The position numbers were made by a program, and so were the translations under genes. From JAHCHG01 sp965214585 (lineage in GTDB: Bacteria > Acidobacteriota > Blastocatellia > Pyrinomonadales > Pyrinomonadaceae), in assembly GCA_965214585.1 (NCBI GenBank), contig OZ243957.1, positions 2,976,001 through 3,040,000 on the forward strand: a stretch of DNA of 64,000 nucleotides, written 5' to 3'. The stretch's first letter is position 1, and every line of letters starts with the position of its first letter. The notes under the pieces are model-generated. The model had not been told where the DNA came from. It worked only from the letters and a program-made list of their open reading frames with translations, and ran no database searches. Shown piece after piece: positions 32,274-40,057 of this stretch.

Positions 32274-33305
32274 ATGAAGAAATGCACAACTTGCGGTAAG
32301 ACTTTCGATGACAATTTAAAGTTCTGTCAGACGGACGGAACTCTACTTGTCGAAGTGGCGGATTCAACCGGAGTTGTGGAATCCGAAGACCCTTATAAAA
32401 CGATTGTCGGCGGTTTGGACAAACTTCCCGTTTTACCCGAAGAAGGCAAAAGCGAAGTTTCCCAAGTTCCCGCCGAACCTGAAATTGATCCGATGCAAAC
32501 GATGGTCGTTTCGCCGGAAGAGTTGAGAAAAGAACTCGATCAGGTTGAAACGCCGACTAATACGCCGACTCCGCCTGCGGAAAATCTACCGTCGCCGGAT
32601 GTTCAATCGCCGATTGAAACGTCGCCGGAAAATGTGCCGCCGCCTTCGCCGTTTGACGCGCCTACACCGCCGGATGCAAATGAAAACATTTCCGAACCGC
32701 CAAAATTTAACGAACCTGATGTAAGCCCGCCTGATTTCGGCGACACGTTTGAGCAACCCGCGCAAAATCAAAATCCGCCGCCTTCCGCGCCGATTCCGTC
32801 GCCGTTTGACGAATCAATGGTCGGTTACAAGCCGCCGCCCGTTCCGCAGCAGCCGTATAAAGAAGCGGAAATCGCGGAGATCAAGGCGGAAGCGTTAAAT
32901 TCGCCCTTTGCCGAAGAGGTAAATCAAGGAAATCAACAGGTCGAACAATCCGATTGGTCGCCGCCGCCCGCGCCCGACGCGAACTGGCAGAATCAGCAGA
33001 TCGGACAAAATTCGGCTTTTGATTCTCCGCCCGCCGCGACGGGGCAAAATCAGACTTTGCCGATTATATCGCTCGTTTTGGGAATCATCAGTTTGTGCTG
33101 TTACATTTCGCCGCTGACCGGACTCGGTGCGCTGATTACGGGTTATCTGGGAATGAAAAATGCAGATAATGATCCGGCAAATTACGGCGGAAGAGGTTTG
33201 GCAATTGCCGGTATGATTACCGGCGGAATCTTCTTTTTGATCGGATTGCTGTATTGGATTTACATCATTTTCGTTGTAGGTTTTATGGCTTTTTCCTCTT
33301 ATTAG
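32274..33305 (+). CDS. Zinc-ribbon, proline-rich linker and DUF4190 membrane protein
   Basis: Residues 1-25 (MKKCTTCGKTFDDNLKFCQT) form a zinc ribbon with C-x2-C and a third Cys. A long linker (about residues 50-255) is rich in Pro, Asp, Glu and Gln. The C-terminal 85 residues are a DUF4190 module: two transmembrane segments (LPIISLVLGIISLCCYISPL and GMITGGIFFLIGLLYWIYII) around the GYLGMKNADND loop with GRGLAIAG. The function is unknown; the layout suggests a membrane-tethered protein with a cytoplasmic zinc-binding head. Proteins of this layout are common in Acidobacteriota. Confidence 0.75.
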   Translation: MKKCTTCGKTFDDNLKFCQTDGTLLVEVADSTGVVESEDPYKTIVGGLDKLPVLPEEGKSEVSQVPAEPEIDPMQTMVVSPEELRKELDQVETPTNTPTPPAENLPSPDVQSPIETSPENVPPPSPFDAPTPPDANENISEPPKFNEPDVSPPDFGDTFEQPAQNQNPPPSAPIPSPFDESMVGYKPPPVPQQPYKEAEIAEIKAEALNSPFAEEVNQGNQQVEQSDWSPPPAPDANWQNQQIGQNSAFDSPPAATGQNQTLPIISLVLGIISLCCYISPLTGLGALITGYLGMKNADNDPANYGGRGLAIAGMITGGIFFLIGLLYWIYIIFVVGFMAFSSY

Positions 33306-33371
33306 GTTTGAGCGTGTTATACTAAAAAAGTCAAAATCGAGAAATTTCAGTAAATAGATTTATCTAAATAT

Positions 33372-33893
33372 ATGTCAATAATCACCGACGTTATCAATTC
33401 AACCAAAGCCGTTATCAAAGGGATGGCGACGACGATTTCGCAGATTCCTAAGGAAAAATGGACTGTTCAATACCCGGACGAGCCGATCACGGTTCAGCCG
33501 CGTTATCGCGGGCAGCATCTTCTGCACGTTGACGAAAACGGCAAGGAAAAATGCGTGGCGTGCTATCTGTGCGCGGCGGCTTGCCCTTCGGACTGCATTT
33601 ATATCGAAGCCGAAGACGATCCGCGCCCGTATGAAGAACGCATCGGGCGCGACGAGCGTTACGCGAAGGTTTATAATATTGATTACGGACGCTGTATCTT
33701 TTGCGGTTACTGCGTTGAAGCGTGTCCGAAAGATGCGATCACGCACGGTTATAATTTTGAACTTTCCGTTTACAATCGCGCCGATCTGCTCAAGACGAAG
33801 GACGATCTGATGATTACCAAGCAGAAACAATCGAGCAATTACCGCGTTGCGCTGTCGGGCGAAGATGTTGATTCGGAATATAAGGAAGTGTAA
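33372..33893 (+). CDS. nuoI: NADH-quinone oxidoreductase subunit I
   Basis: Carries the two [4Fe-4S] clusters that pass electrons inside the peripheral arm of complex I. The two cluster motifs are complete: CVACYLCAAACPSDCI and CIFCGYCVEACPKDAI. The intervening IYIEAEDDPRPYEERIGRDE and the N-terminal RYRGQHLLHV match NuoI. Length is 173 residues. It is isolated from other nuo genes, which is unusual for a subunit generally encoded in a 14-gene operon. It is followed by a terminator. Confidence 0.94.
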   Translation: MSIITDVINSTKAVIKGMATTISQIPKEKWTVQYPDEPITVQPRYRGQHLLHVDENGKEKCVACYLCAAACPSDCIYIEAEDDPRPYEERIGRDERYAKVYNIDYGRCIFCGYCVEACPKDAITHGYNFELSVYNRADLLKTKDDLMITKQKQSSNYRVALSGEDVDSEYKEV

Positions 33894-33935
33894 ATTTTTT
33901 TAATTTCAAGCGGAGAAGATTTGAACCGCAAAAAA

Positions 33936-33971
33936 AGAAAATTTGCTGAACTCGGCAGATTTTCTTTTTTT
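33936..33971 (+). terminator. Rho-independent terminator after nuoI
   Basis: AGAAAATTTGC pairs with GCAGATTTTCT (one mismatch) around an 8-base loop and is followed by a T7 tract. Confidence 0.8.
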
Positions 33972-34015
33972 GTTTGTATGCCAATTGACTGAACTCATAA
34001 AGCGCATTTGTCATA

Positions 34016-34675
34016 ATGACGAAAAAGGGAAAAATGGAGTCATCAAAGCAAGAGGAAAAATCCGAATCAAAGCCGAATGACGAGCAGCACAAAGACGAAC
34101 ACACGCTTTTTTTCGGTTATAAAAAAGCACTTTACGGCGGCGTTCTCGCCGCTTCTATCGCCCTTGGCGGTCAATGGCTTGTCGGACTGGCTTACAGCGG
34201 TTACGAAGCCAGACAGCTTTTGGAATCTTCGGCGGCTTCCGCGCTTTATCTCGGCAGTTCGGTGGTAACGGCTTCGGCGACGATTCTCGCGCTGATGCTC
34301 ACGATTCTGGGTTTGACAAAGCAGACCGAAAGCGAATTTAAAACGATTTTTTTTGAACGCATCAAACGCATCGGTCTGCTTTCGACAATTGCGCTGTCGG
34401 GCGGAATTCTGCTGCTTCTTTTTCTGAGCATTCCTTTGCAGGAATCCGATAATATTCCGACCACATATTTTGATACAATTTACTATATTCTGATAATTTT
34501 TATCGCCGCGCTTTCCGGTTTGATAGTGGCAATCGTGCTGATGCTCTACAATGCAATTACAAGTGTGATTGATGTCGTGCGCCCGAAAGCTAACGAAGAA
34601 ATTGACGGCATCGAAGTGCGCGAAGATCAGGAATCCGGCGAAGAAAAGGAAAAAACAGACGAATCCGCCGAATAA
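34016..34675 (+). CDS. Membrane protein of unknown function
   Basis: A 219-residue protein with charged, probably disordered ends (KKGKMESSKQEEKSESK, REDQESGEEKEKTDESAE). About four hydrophobic segments lie between: YGGVLAASIALGGQWLVGLA, SVVTASATILALMLTILGLT, GLLSTIALSGGILLLLFLSI and ILIIFIAALSGLIVAIVLML. No family was recognised. It is followed after 27 bases by the DUF421 gene in the same direction, so the two may form one transcript. Confidence 0.7.
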   Translation: MTKKGKMESSKQEEKSESKPNDEQHKDEHTLFFGYKKALYGGVLAASIALGGQWLVGLAYSGYEARQLLESSAASALYLGSSVVTASATILALMLTILGLTKQTESEFKTIFFERIKRIGLLSTIALSGGILLLLFLSIPLQESDNIPTTYFDTIYYILIIFIAALSGLIVAIVLMLYNAITSVIDVVRPKANEEIDGIEVREDQESGEEKEKTDESAE

Positions 34676-34702
34676 TTTTTTAATTTATTAGTAAGGAAAA
34701 AT

Positions 34703-35224
34703 ATGTTTTTTGATGATTGGGGTCAGTTGTGGAATATTTTAGTAAGCGGAATTATCAGTTACATCGCGCTGCTCTTTTTTTTGAGAGTTTCCGGCAAACG
34801 GACGCTTTCAAAATGGAATATGTTCGATTTTACGGTGACAATCGCCTTCGGTTCGATGCTGGCAACCGTGATTTTATCAAGGGACGTAAAAATAATCGAA
34901 GGTATTACGGCGTTGGTTCTGCTTATTTTTCTGCAATTTATTATCACGAAACTTTCGGTAAAATCCGAGTGGTTTGCGGAACTAATAAAAGCCGACCCGA
35001 CGATTTTATTTGAAAACGGGGAATACAAACACGAATCAATGCGAAAAGAGCGCGTGCCGAAAGCGGAGATTTTGGCGGCGATGCGCGGGCAGGGATTTTC
35101 TTCGACAAAAGAAGTCGAAGCCGTCGTTTTGGAAACGGACGGAAGTTTCAGCATCATCGAAAAATCCGAAACCGAGTCGAGAAATACGCTTGCCGACATC
35201 AATGATAAATATGAGGATAAATGA
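34703..35224 (+). CDS. DUF421 (YetF-like) membrane protein
   Basis: Three transmembrane segments at the N-terminus (ILVSGIISYIALLFFLRVSG, FDFTVTIAFGSMLATVILSR, GITALVLLIFLQFIITKLSV) carry the hallmark GKRTLSKWNMFDF and the FGSMLA turn. The C-terminal soluble part contains ILFENGEYKHESMRKERVPK and AEILAAMRGQG, the YetF domain. Members are widespread integral proteins of unclear function, in Bacillus linked to spore germination or stress. The length of 173 is typical. Its final codons run into the GAGAAGTGAGA-type repeat. Confidence 0.9.
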   Translation: MFFDDWGQLWNILVSGIISYIALLFFLRVSGKRTLSKWNMFDFTVTIAFGSMLATVILSRDVKIIEGITALVLLIFLQFIITKLSVKSEWFAELIKADPTILFENGEYKHESMRKERVPKAEILAAMRGQGFSSTKEVEAVVLETDGSFSIIEKSETESRNTLADINDKYEDK

Positions 35225-35305
35225 GAGGTGAGAAGTGAGAGGTGAGAAGTGAGAATTTTTTATATTTCTGAAATTCTCACTTCTCATTTCTCACTTCTCA
35301 CTTCT
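35222..35305. repeat. GAGAAGTGAGA word palindrome
   Basis: The direct words TGAGAGGTGAGAAGTGAGAG and GTGAGAAGTGAGAATT at the left are mirrored by AATTCTCACTTCTCATTTCT and CACTTCTCACTTCT at the right with a short spacer. It begins at the DUF421 stop codon and ends 18 bases before the next start. Same word type as 22626-22668. Confidence 0.85.
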
Positions 35306-35322
35306 GTTGTATAATTTACAAC

Positions 35323-35934
35323 GTGAATACTGAAATTTTGCCGCCGACGAGAAAGGGAAGAAATTACGAAATTCGCGCCATCGGTTTGCGCGAATTTGCC
35401 GGTTTAAAAACAGACGACGAACAACTCGATCCGTTTGAACTTGCCGAGTATGCTAAACTTCTGGTTGCTTCGTTCGAGCAGATCGAGCCTTTTTTGTCGG
35501 ACGAAACAAAAGCGCATCTGCTCGGCGAAGGAAGCGATAAATGGTCGGGCGGCGCGTGTTCGCAATCTTTGCCGAACGGCAGAAAACTTATCGTTTTGAA
35601 TCCGACGCACGGCAAAAATCGTCATAATGCGACTTTGATGGAAGAGATCAGCCACGTTTTTCTCGGACACAAACCGAGCCGTCTGGCGATAGAAAACACG
35701 AACAAACACGGCAAACCGATTGCGCGGGATTACCGCGAGTCGGACGAAGAAGCGGCATATTCCGTCGGCGCGGCGGCACTCGTTCCGTATTCGGCGTTGC
35801 GCCGCTTTGTCGAACAGGGAAAAACTTCCAGAGAAATTGCCAAACATTTCAACGTCAGCCGCGCACTCGTCGAATACCGCATAAAAATTTCCAGACTGTG
35901 GGGCGAATATAAAAAGAAAGTAATAAGCGGGTGA
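35323..35934 (+). CDS. ImmA/IrrE-like protein with altered zinc motif
   Basis: A 203-residue protein of the M78-like metallopeptidase family. The GTG start at 35323 is supported by the lack of any nearer ATG. Residues 85-120 read GRKLIVLNPTHGKNRHNATL then MEEISHVFLGHKPSRL; relatives have HExxH where this one has EEISH (Glu107-Glu108-x2-His111), so the first zinc-binding His is replaced. The segment AAYSVGAAALVPYSALRRFV follows. The C-terminus (TSREIAKHFNVSRALVEYRI) looks like a helix-turn-helix. In known systems such proteases cleave repressors. This one may be a non-catalytic sensor or bind metal differently. Confidence 0.78.
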   Translation: MNTEILPPTRKGRNYEIRAIGLREFAGLKTDDEQLDPFELAEYAKLLVASFEQIEPFLSDETKAHLLGEGSDKWSGGACSQSLPNGRKLIVLNPTHGKNRHNATLMEEISHVFLGHKPSRLAIENTNKHGKPIARDYRESDEEAAYSVGAAALVPYSALRRFVEQGKTSREIAKHFNVSRALVEYRIKISRLWGEYKKKVISG

Positions 35935-35938
35935 GATT

Positions 35939-36064
35939 TGGCTTTTAGTCTTTGGCTTTTGGTCTTTGGGTTTTGGTTTTATCTTCTATAAAATTTACCG
36001 TCAAAAAAACCAAGTAAAAAAGGATTTACAAAGACCGAAGACCAAAAGCCAAAGACCAAAGCCC
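35939..36064. repeat. GGTCTTTGG word palindrome
   Basis: The left arm GGCTTTTAGTCTTTGGCTTT and TGGTCTTTGGGTTTTGG is mirrored by ACAAAGACCGAAGACCAAAA and GCCAAAGACCAAAGCCC. It fills the gap between the ImmA/IrrE-like gene and the GAF-PP2C gene. Confidence 0.85.
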
Positions 36065-36080
36065 CTTTTATAAAACATAA

Positions 36081-37382
36081 ATGAACAGACAGATTCAACG
36101 AATACACAGCAGTTCCGCGCCTGATCCGCGTCTTTCGGTGGTGGACAAACTGCGTATGCTGCTCAACATTACAAAAACGATCAGCCGTTCGCTCGATTTG
36201 GAAGAAGTTTTAAGACTCGTGATGGACACGCTCGGCTCGCTGATTCCGTATGACGCGGCGGGAATTTACATCATCGAATCGAAATTGGAAAACGATACGA
36301 TTGAATATGTTTTCAAATCAAAGGCGATTCGCGGTTACAACATCAGTTTTGAACTGATCGAACCGCGCTTAAAACTCGGCGAAGGTTTTATCGGCTACGT
36401 CGCGCAAACCGGAAAACATATTTTGTCGCCGGACGTGAACCTCGACGACAGATATTTTTCCGCCAGAGAAAGCACGAATTCGGAACTGATCGTGCCGATT
36501 ATCTCGAACGACAGGGTTATCGGCGTTTTCGATCTGGAAAGCGACGATCTGAACGCATACAGTCAGGACGATCTGGCGATTTTGCAGATGCTCGCTTCGC
36601 AAGTCGCAATTATTATCGAAAAAGTCGAACTTCACGAACAGCTTGTCGAGAAAAAACGCTTGCAGGCGCAGCTTGAAATCGCCCGCCAAGTGCAGTTGGA
36701 ACTGCTTCCCGACAATGATCCCGAACTCGAAGGCTTTGATATGAGCGCGTATGTTTTTCCAACCGAAGAAGTTTCCGGCGATTATTACGATTGGGTGAAA
36801 ATGTTTGACGACCAGCTTGGAATAATTATCGCGGATGCCGTCGGCAAAGGAATTCCCGCCGCGCTTCTGATGGCTTTTTTGCGGGCTTCGATGCGTTCGG
36901 GCGTGCAGATCGGCTACGCTCCGCACATCGCTCTGGCAAAAGTCGGAAATCTGCTTTGGGATTCGGTTGAAGCGCACCAGTTTATCACGGCGATTTACGG
37001 AATTTTAGACGCGACCAACCGCACGTTCGTTTTTTCCAACGCCGGACACAATCCGCCGCTTTTGATAAAACCGAACGGCGAATATAAATTCGTCGAATAC
37101 GGCGATCTGCCACTCGGAATGTTTCGCGGAACGCATTATCATCAGCATTTTATAAGATTTGAAGAAAAGCAGGTAATGGTTCTATACACGGACGGAATCA
37201 CGGAAGCGACCAACGAGAAAGGCGAAGATTACGGGCGCGACAGATTTGCCAGAAGCATTCTGGAAGGATTTGATCTGCCCGCTAAAGAACTTATTGACCA
37301 CATCCGCAAAGATGTAGCGGATTTTACCAAAAGACCTTTTCTCGATGACGACGGAACGCTTTTTATCGTTAAAGCGATTTGA
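36081..37382 (+). CDS. GAF-domain PP2C/SpoIIE-type serine phosphatase (RsbU-like)
   Basis: The N-terminal half (about residues 25-190) is a GAF sensor domain (LEEVLRLVMDTLGSLIPYDA, LKLGEGFIGYVAQTGKHILS). A coiled linker (LVEKKRLQAQLEIARQVQLE) then joins the SpoIIE/PP2C domain. That domain shows the metal-binding motifs SGDYYDWVKMFDDQLGIIIA, DAVGKGIPAALLMAFLRASM, FSNAGHNPPLL and MVLYTDGITEATN with a terminal DDDGTLFIVK. Such phosphatases dephosphorylate anti-sigma-factor antagonists in partner-switching networks controlling stress or development. No cognate antagonist or kinase gene is adjacent. The length of 433 is typical. Confidence 0.93.
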   Translation: MNRQIQRIHSSSAPDPRLSVVDKLRMLLNITKTISRSLDLEEVLRLVMDTLGSLIPYDAAGIYIIESKLENDTIEYVFKSKAIRGYNISFELIEPRLKLGEGFIGYVAQTGKHILSPDVNLDDRYFSARESTNSELIVPIISNDRVIGVFDLESDDLNAYSQDDLAILQMLASQVAIIIEKVELHEQLVEKKRLQAQLEIARQVQLELLPDNDPELEGFDMSAYVFPTEEVSGDYYDWVKMFDDQLGIIIADAVGKGIPAALLMAFLRASMRSGVQIGYAPHIALAKVGNLLWDSVEAHQFITAIYGILDATNRTFVFSNAGHNPPLLIKPNGEYKFVEYGDLPLGMFRGTHYHQHFIRFEEKQVMVLYTDGITEATNEKGEDYGRDRFARSILEGFDLPAKELIDHIRKDVADFTKRPFLDDDGTLFIVKAI

Positions 37383-37509
37383 TCTCAGGCGCAAAATTTT
37401 TACCTGAAATTTATTTATCAGAAAATCAGCCGGAGAAACAAATTTTTCTTTTCAAACTTATCTGATATGGAATACCGAGAATCATTTGGTAGGTATGATA
37501 AGTTGATTT

Positions 37510-37577
37510 TGCAGAAACACGCACGCGCGTAAGTGTGTCAGAACTTTTGCACACTTACGCGCGTGCGTGTTTCTGCA
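37510..37577. repeat. Perfect 27-bp-arm GC-rich hairpin
   Basis: TGCAGAAACACGCACGCGCG plus TAAGTGT (37510-37536) exactly complements 37551-37577, around a 14-base loop. It lies 130 bases after the phosphatase gene. There is no T-tract, so it is listed as a palindrome, though it would be a very stable RNA stem. Confidence 0.9.
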
Positions 37578-37651
37578 TTATATCGAAACTATTTACTGGT
37601 AAGCCGTATAATTATGAAATAAGGAATTTTTTATGATAAAATCAAAAACCG

Positions 37652-38227
37652 ATGAGCCAATTCGGAAAAATTAAAAGAGTTTTGAAATTTAGTGTCTGCC
37701 TGATTTTATTTACACTTTTTGTTTCTTCAACCGTTTATTCTTTTCAGATCACAGATAAGAAAAAGGACGCGAATTTCTGCAATAAAACAAAGGCGAAGAA
37801 AAAAGAGCAGACAAATTCTCTGCCTCTCAAGAAGAAAATAACAACAGAAAAAATGAAAAATACGGATTCGACTTCTTTATCTCCGGGCATTTGGGGCGCA
37901 AGAGGCGTTAATTTAGTGATTGAAGACGACGGTGCAAATATCGAATATGATTGCGCTTTGGGTAAAATTGAAGGGAAAATTTTAGTAACCGGGCAAGGTG
38001 ATTTCAAAGTTAGCGGCACTTACACTATTTTAAGCGGCGGACCTGTCAGTATAGACCAACCAAATCGAAAGCTGACTGTTGTGTTTAAGGGCAGCATCAA
38101 AGACGATAAAATGACTCTGAGTGTAATTTCGCCTGACGACGATAACGACGACAACGACGACGAAAAAGTTCTGCAAAAAAATATTCTGGAAAAGGGAAGT
38201 TTCGGTAGAATATACAGTTGTAATTAA
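37652..38227 (+). CDS. Exported protein of unknown function
   Basis: A 191-residue protein with a signal peptide (KRVLKFSVCLILFTLFVSSTVYS), a lysine-rich linker, then a beta-rich domain (residues 75-165) with the segments GIWGARGVNLVIEDDGANIE, YDCALGKIEGKILVTGQGDF and VSGTYTILSGGP. An Asp-rich stretch (DDDNDDNDDE) lies close to the C-terminus. The GIWGG-x-G...I..D...E.DCA-G pattern resembles small conserved domains seen in bacterial secreted proteins, but no function is known. A short in-frame-closed ATG lies upstream at 37633 behind an AAGGA box; it would encode only 13 codons and overlaps this start. Confidence 0.7.
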   Translation: MSQFGKIKRVLKFSVCLILFTLFVSSTVYSFQITDKKKDANFCNKTKAKKKEQTNSLPLKKKITTEKMKNTDSTSLSPGIWGARGVNLVIEDDGANIEYDCALGKIEGKILVTGQGDFKVSGTYTILSGGPVSIDQPNRKLTVVFKGSIKDDKMTLSVISPDDDNDDNDDEKVLQKNILEKGSFGRIYSCN

Positions 38228-38337
38228 ATCCGCCTGATTGTATCTGAATTTATCCGGCATTTTAAAAGAAAAAACGCGAAAAATCTAAAACCAGACCTTC
38301 CGCGTTCCTTCAGTTGTTGGAAATTGTAAAAACTTCT

Positions 38338-38595
38338 TTAGTGAGCCGTCATTGAACAATGGACGACATCGCCGCCCGGCACAATCGGGGCGCGATAATC
38401 TCCGTAGTTTATTTTTTCGGTTTTGTTTGAAAAAGCGTAAACGTCAAAACCGTGAGCGTCTAAAAATTCGACGATTTCGCTCGAATCTTCCAGATACAAA
38501 ACTTCGGCGTAACCTAACTCGGCGCGAATGCCGAGCAGTCTTTCGACGACTTCTATTGGAGCAAAACAGCGAACCGGGTCTTTGAATGTAGCCAT
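38338..38595 (-). CDS. Small protein of unknown function
   Basis: An 85-residue protein (MATFKDPVRCFAPIEVVERL) with predicted mixed helix and strand, a middle part ELGYAEVLYLEDSSEIVEFL and an end with VPGGDVVHCSMTAH. It is isolated, opposite in direction to its neighbours, and has good codon usage for this genome. No family was recognised and no motif points to a function. Confidence 0.6.
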   Translation of the reverse strand: MATFKDPVRCFAPIEVVERLLGIRAELGYAEVLYLEDSSEIVEFLDAHGFDVYAFSNKTEKINYGDYRAPIVPGGDVVHCSMTAH

Positions 38596-38783
38596 AATTT
38601 TTATTAAAACTCTGAAAATTCATTTACCGAAAAAAGTTTCGGCAAATCTTATGATTAGCTGCGGGTGAGAAAGGTTGTTTTTATATTTTCTGCAACTTTT
38701 CCACTCGTTTCGGAAACCTATAAATTAGAAAAATTTGTAATTTTTACGATAATCGCCTATGATTAAAGGTAAATATCTCAAAA

Positions 38784-38790
38784 AAAGGAG
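38784..38790 (+). promoter_or_regulatory. Strong ribosome-binding site fixing the FecR-protein start
   Basis: AAAGGAG lies 7 bases before the ATG at 38798 and not near the upstream in-frame ATG at 38759, which decides the start of the FecR-domain protein. Confidence 0.75.
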
Positions 38791-38797
38791 TTCACCG

Positions 38798-39994
38798 ATG
38801 AAAAAAAATTTATTTTATCTTTTTCTGATTTCCGCTTTGACGTTTTCATTAGCGGCTGTTTCGCTCGCCCAAAATACGGCGCGGGACGTTTCGGCAGGCG
38901 GCAGTAAATACGTCATTTCGGCTGAAGCCGGCGGCGTAAATTACGTTCAGGGCGACGTTCGTGTTTTAACGAATAATTCTTCGCGTCTGGGAAGTTTGCT
39001 GAAAGGCGATAACCTGAAAATCGGCGAAGAAATTATGACCGGCAAAGACGGAAAAGTAGAAATTTTGCTTAATCCGGGTTCGTTTGTGCGTCTGGGCGCA
39101 AATTCGGATTTCGAGTTTGAAAGCACTTCATTGGATAACTTAAAACTTCAACTGAATCGCGGAAGCGCGATGTTCGAGGTAATTACCGATGATGATTTCA
39201 AAATTTCCGTCAAAACGCCGAAAGCGGAGTTTTATCTGGTCAAATCCGGCATTTACCGCTTGGACGTTTTAGCCGACGGCACGGGACGACTCGAAGTTCG
39301 CAAAGGAAGAGCGCAAATCGGAAATACGGCGGCGACAAAGATTAAAAAGAAAAAAGCGGCAATTTTCGACGGCGACGAAGTTGCCATCGAAAAATTTGAT
39401 CGCGGCGACAAGGATTCACTCGAACGCTGGAGCGAATTTCGTTCCGAGCAGTTAGCCGATGCCAACGCGCAGCTTTCACAGCGAAATCTGCGAAATACGC
39501 TGATTTCCGGTTTTAACAATAACGCCTGGAGTTTTTACAATACGTTCGGTTTGTGGGCGTATAGTCCGCAATTCGGCGGTTACTGCTTTTTGCCGTTCGG
39601 TTACGGTTGGAATTCGCCGTATGGATACAGTTATCCGTGGAATATCTGGTCATACAGATTCCCGACGTATCTCTACAATCAGCAAGTTACGCAACGCCGC
39701 AGACAAATTAATACGCGCCGAAATCCGGTTGCCGGAAGAGATCAGGATAGAAGACCGCCGTTTACGAGAATAAACGACAGAAGCGTTGTAAGAAATAACG
39801 GCAGAACCAACTCTGGAAATACGGGCATTAGAAATACGGACAGCAGAAATACAAACACGCGTTCGCCGTTTCCGACGAACCGCCGCGTAACGATTCCGAG
39901 AAGCACCGTTCCGCGAAGAACAACGCCGACTCAACCGAGTTCGCCAAGACGCACAAGCCCAAGCATTCCGCGACCTTCGCGCGGAAACAATTAA
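38798..39994 (+). CDS. FecR-domain exported protein with Arg/Asn-rich tail
   Basis: A signal peptide (LFYLFLISALTFSLAAVSLA) precedes a FecR-type beta domain (about residues 40-185). The domain has the pattern GDNLKIGEEIMTGKDGKVEI, NPGSFVRLGANSDFEF, LQLNRGSAMFEV and VKTPKAEFYLVKSGIYRLDV. A helical stretch rich in acidic and polar residues follows (SLERWSEFRSEQLADAN), then a Tyr/Trp-rich part (YCFLPFGYGWNSPYGYSYPW) and a disordered Arg/Asn/Thr/Pro tail. FecR domains bind signals or polymers at the envelope. Proteins with this layout are frequent in Acidobacteriota; the role is unknown. No sigma factor gene is adjacent, so a FecI-FecR type regulator is unlikely. Confidence 0.85.
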   Translation: MKKNLFYLFLISALTFSLAAVSLAQNTARDVSAGGSKYVISAEAGGVNYVQGDVRVLTNNSSRLGSLLKGDNLKIGEEIMTGKDGKVEILLNPGSFVRLGANSDFEFESTSLDNLKLQLNRGSAMFEVITDDDFKISVKTPKAEFYLVKSGIYRLDVLADGTGRLEVRKGRAQIGNTAATKIKKKKAAIFDGDEVAIEKFDRGDKDSLERWSEFRSEQLADANAQLSQRNLRNTLISGFNNNAWSFYNTFGLWAYSPQFGGYCFLPFGYGWNSPYGYSYPWNIWSYRFPTYLYNQQVTQRRRQINTRRNPVAGRDQDRRPPFTRINDRSVVRNNGRTNSGNTGIRNTDSRNTNTRSPFPTNRRVTIPRSTVPRRTTPTQPSSPRRTSPSIPRPSRGNN

Positions 39995-40017
39995 ATTTTC
40001 GCAAAAGAAACTTTTAT

Positions 40018-40057
40018 CAAACGGGAGAATTATTTAACATTTTTCCCGTTTTTTTTA
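40018..40057. terminator. Terminator between the FecR protein and the CPBP gene
   Basis: AAACGGGAGAA is opposed by TTTTTCCCGTTT around an AT loop, followed by a T8 tract on the plus strand. It ends at the stop codon of the convergent CPBP gene. Confidence 0.8.
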
